Source: Bryobacterales bacterium (GTDB lineage Bacteria > Acidobacteriota > Terriglobia > Bryobacterales > Bryobacteraceae). Taken from it: a stretch of 8,404 bases of DNA. Where the stretch lies: assembly GCA_025353235.1 (NCBI GenBank), contig JANXQZ010000584.1:1-8404 (forward strand). The letters are read 5' to 3'. The position numbers were made by a program, and so were the translations under genes. This document shows, piece by piece, positions 6,171 to 8,404 of the stretch. Below the pieces are notes generated by a model. The model saw nothing but the letters and a program-made list of their open reading frames with translations. It was not told the DNA's origin and did not search any database. Positions within the stretch are counted from its first letter, which is position 1; every line of letters begins with the position of its first letter.

Positions 6171-8165
6171 TTACTTGATGCTAATAGTCACCCTGTTGGC
6201 GAGCTGCCCTTCTACCGACAATTGAATCGCAACTTCCCCCCGACCCCTCAAACTGGCTGGAATTTGCACGTTCACCTGGTCGAGACCAGGGCTGTCTTGC
6301 GCACCCGCGTAGCGAACCACGGCCGGTACTCCTCCGATCGTGCAATGAAATTTATCGAGTGAAGCAGCACCTCGGAGCCCCGTTCCATAGAGCGTCAGGA
6401 TCACTTGGTCGGAAGCCGTACCGAGATCAATCGGCAAGGCCGAGCAACTCCCGGATGACGATCCGCATTGAAGCACGCTCAGCGACGTTTGGGTTCCATT
6501 CGCCCTGATTAAGACCGCCTGTGCTGCGGCTACCCCTTTGCCATCGGAGTTCGCCGAGAAAAGGCCCGGTGCGACGTCGCTAATCTCGATTGCGCCCGTG
6601 CTTGTACTCCCATCGGCGGCTGTCACCTTCACCGTGGCGCGGCCTGCGGCTGCTTGGTCGGGAACCACGTAGCTGATCTGCCTCGGAAGAGCATAAAAAA
6701 GGTTTGCGGCCCACTCCGCGCCCGCGCTGTCGACCAGCGTCACGCCGGCATCTTCCAGATTTGTCCCGTACGATGTCACGATGGTGCCTCGAGCTGCGCT
6801 TGCAATCCCACTGGCAGCGTTGTAGCTATACAAGGTCTGCGGTCCGAGCGTAGGTAGGCTCCAAGCAATCAGCTTGCCCGAAAGATAGGTGGAAAACACG
6901 CGGCCGCTCGAAACGACCGGCTGACTATAAAGCGGCCCTGCATGGTTGTCGTCCCAAACGGCTTGCCCGGTCGGAGCATCGTAGATCCTTAAGCCTTGCG
7001 TGCTGGACACGAACACAAGCCCGTTAGAAACGGTGACCGGAGCGATCACGATGCCGTCGAGATCGCGATACCAAATTACCGATCCGTCCGCAGGATTGAT
7101 GGCATACAAACTTCCCAGAGCGAAACCATTGGGGTCGCGCACTCCGGCTCCGACGAAGAGGGTGGCGCCATCAAAGGCCGGAGTCGAGATAGAGCCGCAA
7201 CCATCCTCGGGACTCACGCAGCCGACAGCCAGCCGTGCGGTCCACGCCAAGCCGAGGTCGCTGCGGCGAAAGGCATACAACAGTCCATCTTTAGCCGTTG
7301 CAGCCAGCATGGGCTCACCACTCGACAGAGTAAAAAGGGTAGGGGAAGATCCCCAATCGAAATCAGCAGTCGCTTCCTGAGCAGGAAGGAAAAAATAGTC
7401 CTTGATCTCGAGAGTCGACGCGTTGAGTGCAAGCATAGCCTCCGTGAAGGAGCCAGTACCCGCATCCTGATCGTCGCCGTTGCCAGTGTTTAAGAATATC
7501 GTGTTGGTGGAGGGATCGATGGCCGGTGTGGACCAGACGCCAGCTCCCAAAACATCCGGCGCGGTGAGGTAGTGCAGCAGCGGCTGTTGCGGATTTGCGA
7601 GATCGATGCGTGCCAAGGCGCCAGGGACCAGTGGGCAATCCCCCAGTGATGCCACGCCTACGTAAAGGGCGTTCCGATACGGCATGATCGACGACCACAG
7701 GTACGCTCCCGACTCCGGGTCAGCCAGCGGGACTCGCCAAATCTGGCTGCCGTTGCGGGCATTCAGCGCGTAAACCGCCGAGTCTCCACCTCCCACGTAG
7801 ACGGTGGTCCCGAGCACGGTGGACTGCGACGTTACGCCGATGCCGGGCTGACAGTCAGAGCTTGGAGGATCCGGTGCGATCCCGACGAACTTGCGCCATA
7901 GTAAACTGCCGGACTTGGCGTCCGCCGCAGAGAAATTCCCGTCCCATGATCCGAAATACACAACGCCGTTTGCGAGGCTTGGCGCGGACGCGAGTGCGGA
8001 ACCGGCATCCAAGGTCCAGGCAGGCTGCAGCGCGGCGATGTTCTTTGGGCTGAGCTGAGTTTCAGCGCGGTTGAAACTGGAATGCGACAAGTCCTGAAGG
8101 TACATCGGCCAATCTTGCGCGTGTAAAGGAACAAAAAGCAATGGGAGAAGACAGAGACGATTCAT
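6171..8165 (-). CDS. Secreted PQQ-type beta-propeller protein with Solibacter C-terminal domain
   Basis: This 664-residue exported protein has a signal peptide at 1-16, with cleavage likely after LHA. The mature start (DWPMYLQDLSHSSFN) is typical of the PQQ-dehydrogenase-like propeller family. Propeller blades with the pattern V/LY-G-DG-YALDA-G-W recur at about 67-92, 120-145, 291-309, 350-368, 382-406 and 421-437. WSTPAIDP and NTGNGD (211-231) echo quinoprotein dehydrogenases. There is no CxxCH haem motif and no adjacent Cys-Cys pair as in methanol-type quinoproteins, so enzymatic activity is doubtful and a binding or scaffold role is possible. Residues of about 447-663 are the TIGR03437 'Solibacter uncharacterized C-terminal domain': QISYVVP, VAPGLFSA, YGTGLRG, VRYAGAQ, GLDQVNVQIPASLRGRGEV. 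The ATG (8165-8163) has GGAG 5 bases upstream. It overlaps the previous gene's stop as ATGA, so the two are probably translationally coupled. Confidence 0.9.
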   Translation of the reverse strand: MNRLCLLPLLFVPLHAQDWPMYLQDLSHSSFNRAETQLSPKNIAALQPAWTLDAGSALASAPSLANGVVYFGSWDGNFSAADAKSGSLLWRKFVGIAPDPPSSDCQPGIGVTSQSTVLGTTVYVGGGDSAVYALNARNGSQIWRVPLADPESGAYLWSSIMPYRNALYVGVASLGDCPLVPGALARIDLANPQQPLLHYLTAPDVLGAGVWSTPAIDPSTNTIFLNTGNGDDQDAGTGSFTEAMLALNASTLEIKDYFFLPAQEATADFDWGSSPTLFTLSSGEPMLAATAKDGLLYAFRRSDLGLAWTARLAVGCVSPEDGCGSISTPAFDGATLFVGAGVRDPNGFALGSLYAINPADGSVIWYRDLDGIVIAPVTVSNGLVFVSSTQGLRIYDAPTGQAVWDDNHAGPLYSQPVVSSGRVFSTYLSGKLIAWSLPTLGPQTLYSYNAASGIASAARGTIVTSYGTNLEDAGVTLVDSAGAEWAANLFYALPRQISYVVPDQAAAGRATVKVTAADGSTSTGAIEISDVAPGLFSANSDGKGVAAAQAVLIRANGTQTSLSVLQCGSSSGSCSALPIDLGTASDQVILTLYGTGLRGAASLDKFHCTIGGVPAVVRYAGAQDSPGLDQVNVQIPASLRGRGEVAIQLSVEGQLANRVTISIK

Positions 8166-8404
8166 TTCGTCTCCAACCCGACGGAGGTGGCGATTACTCC
8201 CAATTCGCGAGGGTCGGCCTGCGTCGGGGAGATTGTTTTGTCCAGCATGAAATCCACGTTTACCGCGCCCTTCTTTAGCACCTGCATGGGCACGTCCGCT
8301 CGATACTCATGATCGCCGGCCGCAGTAAAACTCTCGGGCCGCAGCGCGATCCCGTCTATTTTGGCCGACAGCGTGATGCTCTTCAATCGTTGCAAGGACA
8401 CTTC
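8162..8404 (-). CDS. C-terminal end of a protein cut by the window edge
   Basis: Only the last 80 codons and the stop are inside the window; the frame remains open at 8404. A GTG at 8401-8399 is in frame, but it has no visible ribosome binding site and lies at the edge, so it is most likely an internal valine. The visible part looks like a small beta-sandwich: ITLSAKIDGIALRPESF, GDHEYRADVP, VNVDFMLDKTISPTQADPRELGVIATSVGLE. A tail of the form 'DK.L.P...D.RELG.I...IGL' is familiar from the C-termini of some bacterial membrane or sugar-transfer proteins, which suggests an envelope role. The enzyme, if any, lies outside. Its stop TGA (8164-8162) overlaps the ATG of the propeller gene, so it is the upstream member of the same operon. 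Confidence 0.8.
   Translation of the reverse strand, partial: EVSLQRLKSITLSAKIDGIALRPESFTAAGDHEYRADVPMQVLKKGAVNVDFMLDKTISPTQADPRELGVIATSVGLETK

Noticed and set aside
6996..7493. Plus-strand open frame of 165 codons opposite the propeller gene
   Set aside because: It falls inside clear propeller blades on the minus strand and resembles no protein family.
1..8404. A defence island, CRISPR array, prophage or insertion sequence
   Set aside because: I saw no regularly spaced repeats, transposase, integrase, nuclease or toxin-antitoxin gene; all recognisable genes are of envelope or export type.

Overview
The window looks like chromosomal DNA from an acidobacterium of the Solibacteres/Bryobacterales type. 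Two independent signs support this. The first is an 846-residue duplicated MacB/FtsX-type orphan permease (ADOP family), a family greatly expanded in Acidobacteria. The second is a secreted beta-propeller protein ending in the 'Solibacter uncharacterized C-terminal domain' (TIGR03437 type). The DNA is GC-rich by eye and gene-dense. I see no tRNA, rRNA, CRISPR array, transposase or phage gene.

Layout. Positions 1-107 are non-coding and hold a compact set of inverted repeats. Positions 108-1334 (minus) encode a secreted, Gly/Pro-rich, duplicated-module protein of unknown function. Positions 1335-2056 form a roughly 720-bp divergent intergenic region. It holds an AT-rich promoter-like island near 1526-1553 and, from about 1854, an open frame that looks like the C-terminal relic of a lost or decayed gene running into the next gene. 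Positions 2057-4597 (plus) encode the ADOP-family permease. It converges, with a 15-bp gap, on a minus-strand gene cluster that enters from the right edge. In transcription order this cluster is: the C-terminal end of a protein cut by the window edge (8404-8162), the secreted PQQ-type beta-propeller/TIGR03437 protein (8165-6171), and a membrane-anchored protein with a very long disordered segment (6151-4613).

How the genes may work together. The three minus-strand genes are tightly packed: an ATGA stop/start overlap, then a 19-bp gap into a TTG start. They are therefore probably one operon whose promoter lies outside the window. All of its visible products, and the two genes on the left, are predicted to be membrane-bound or exported, so the whole window is about the cell envelope. 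No enzyme active site can be assigned with confidence to any gene. I did not find a convincing new defence, mobile or regulatory system. The most interesting items are the internally duplicated secreted protein, the relic frame upstream of the permease, and the membrane protein with a conserved C-terminal tail behind a long disordered linker.
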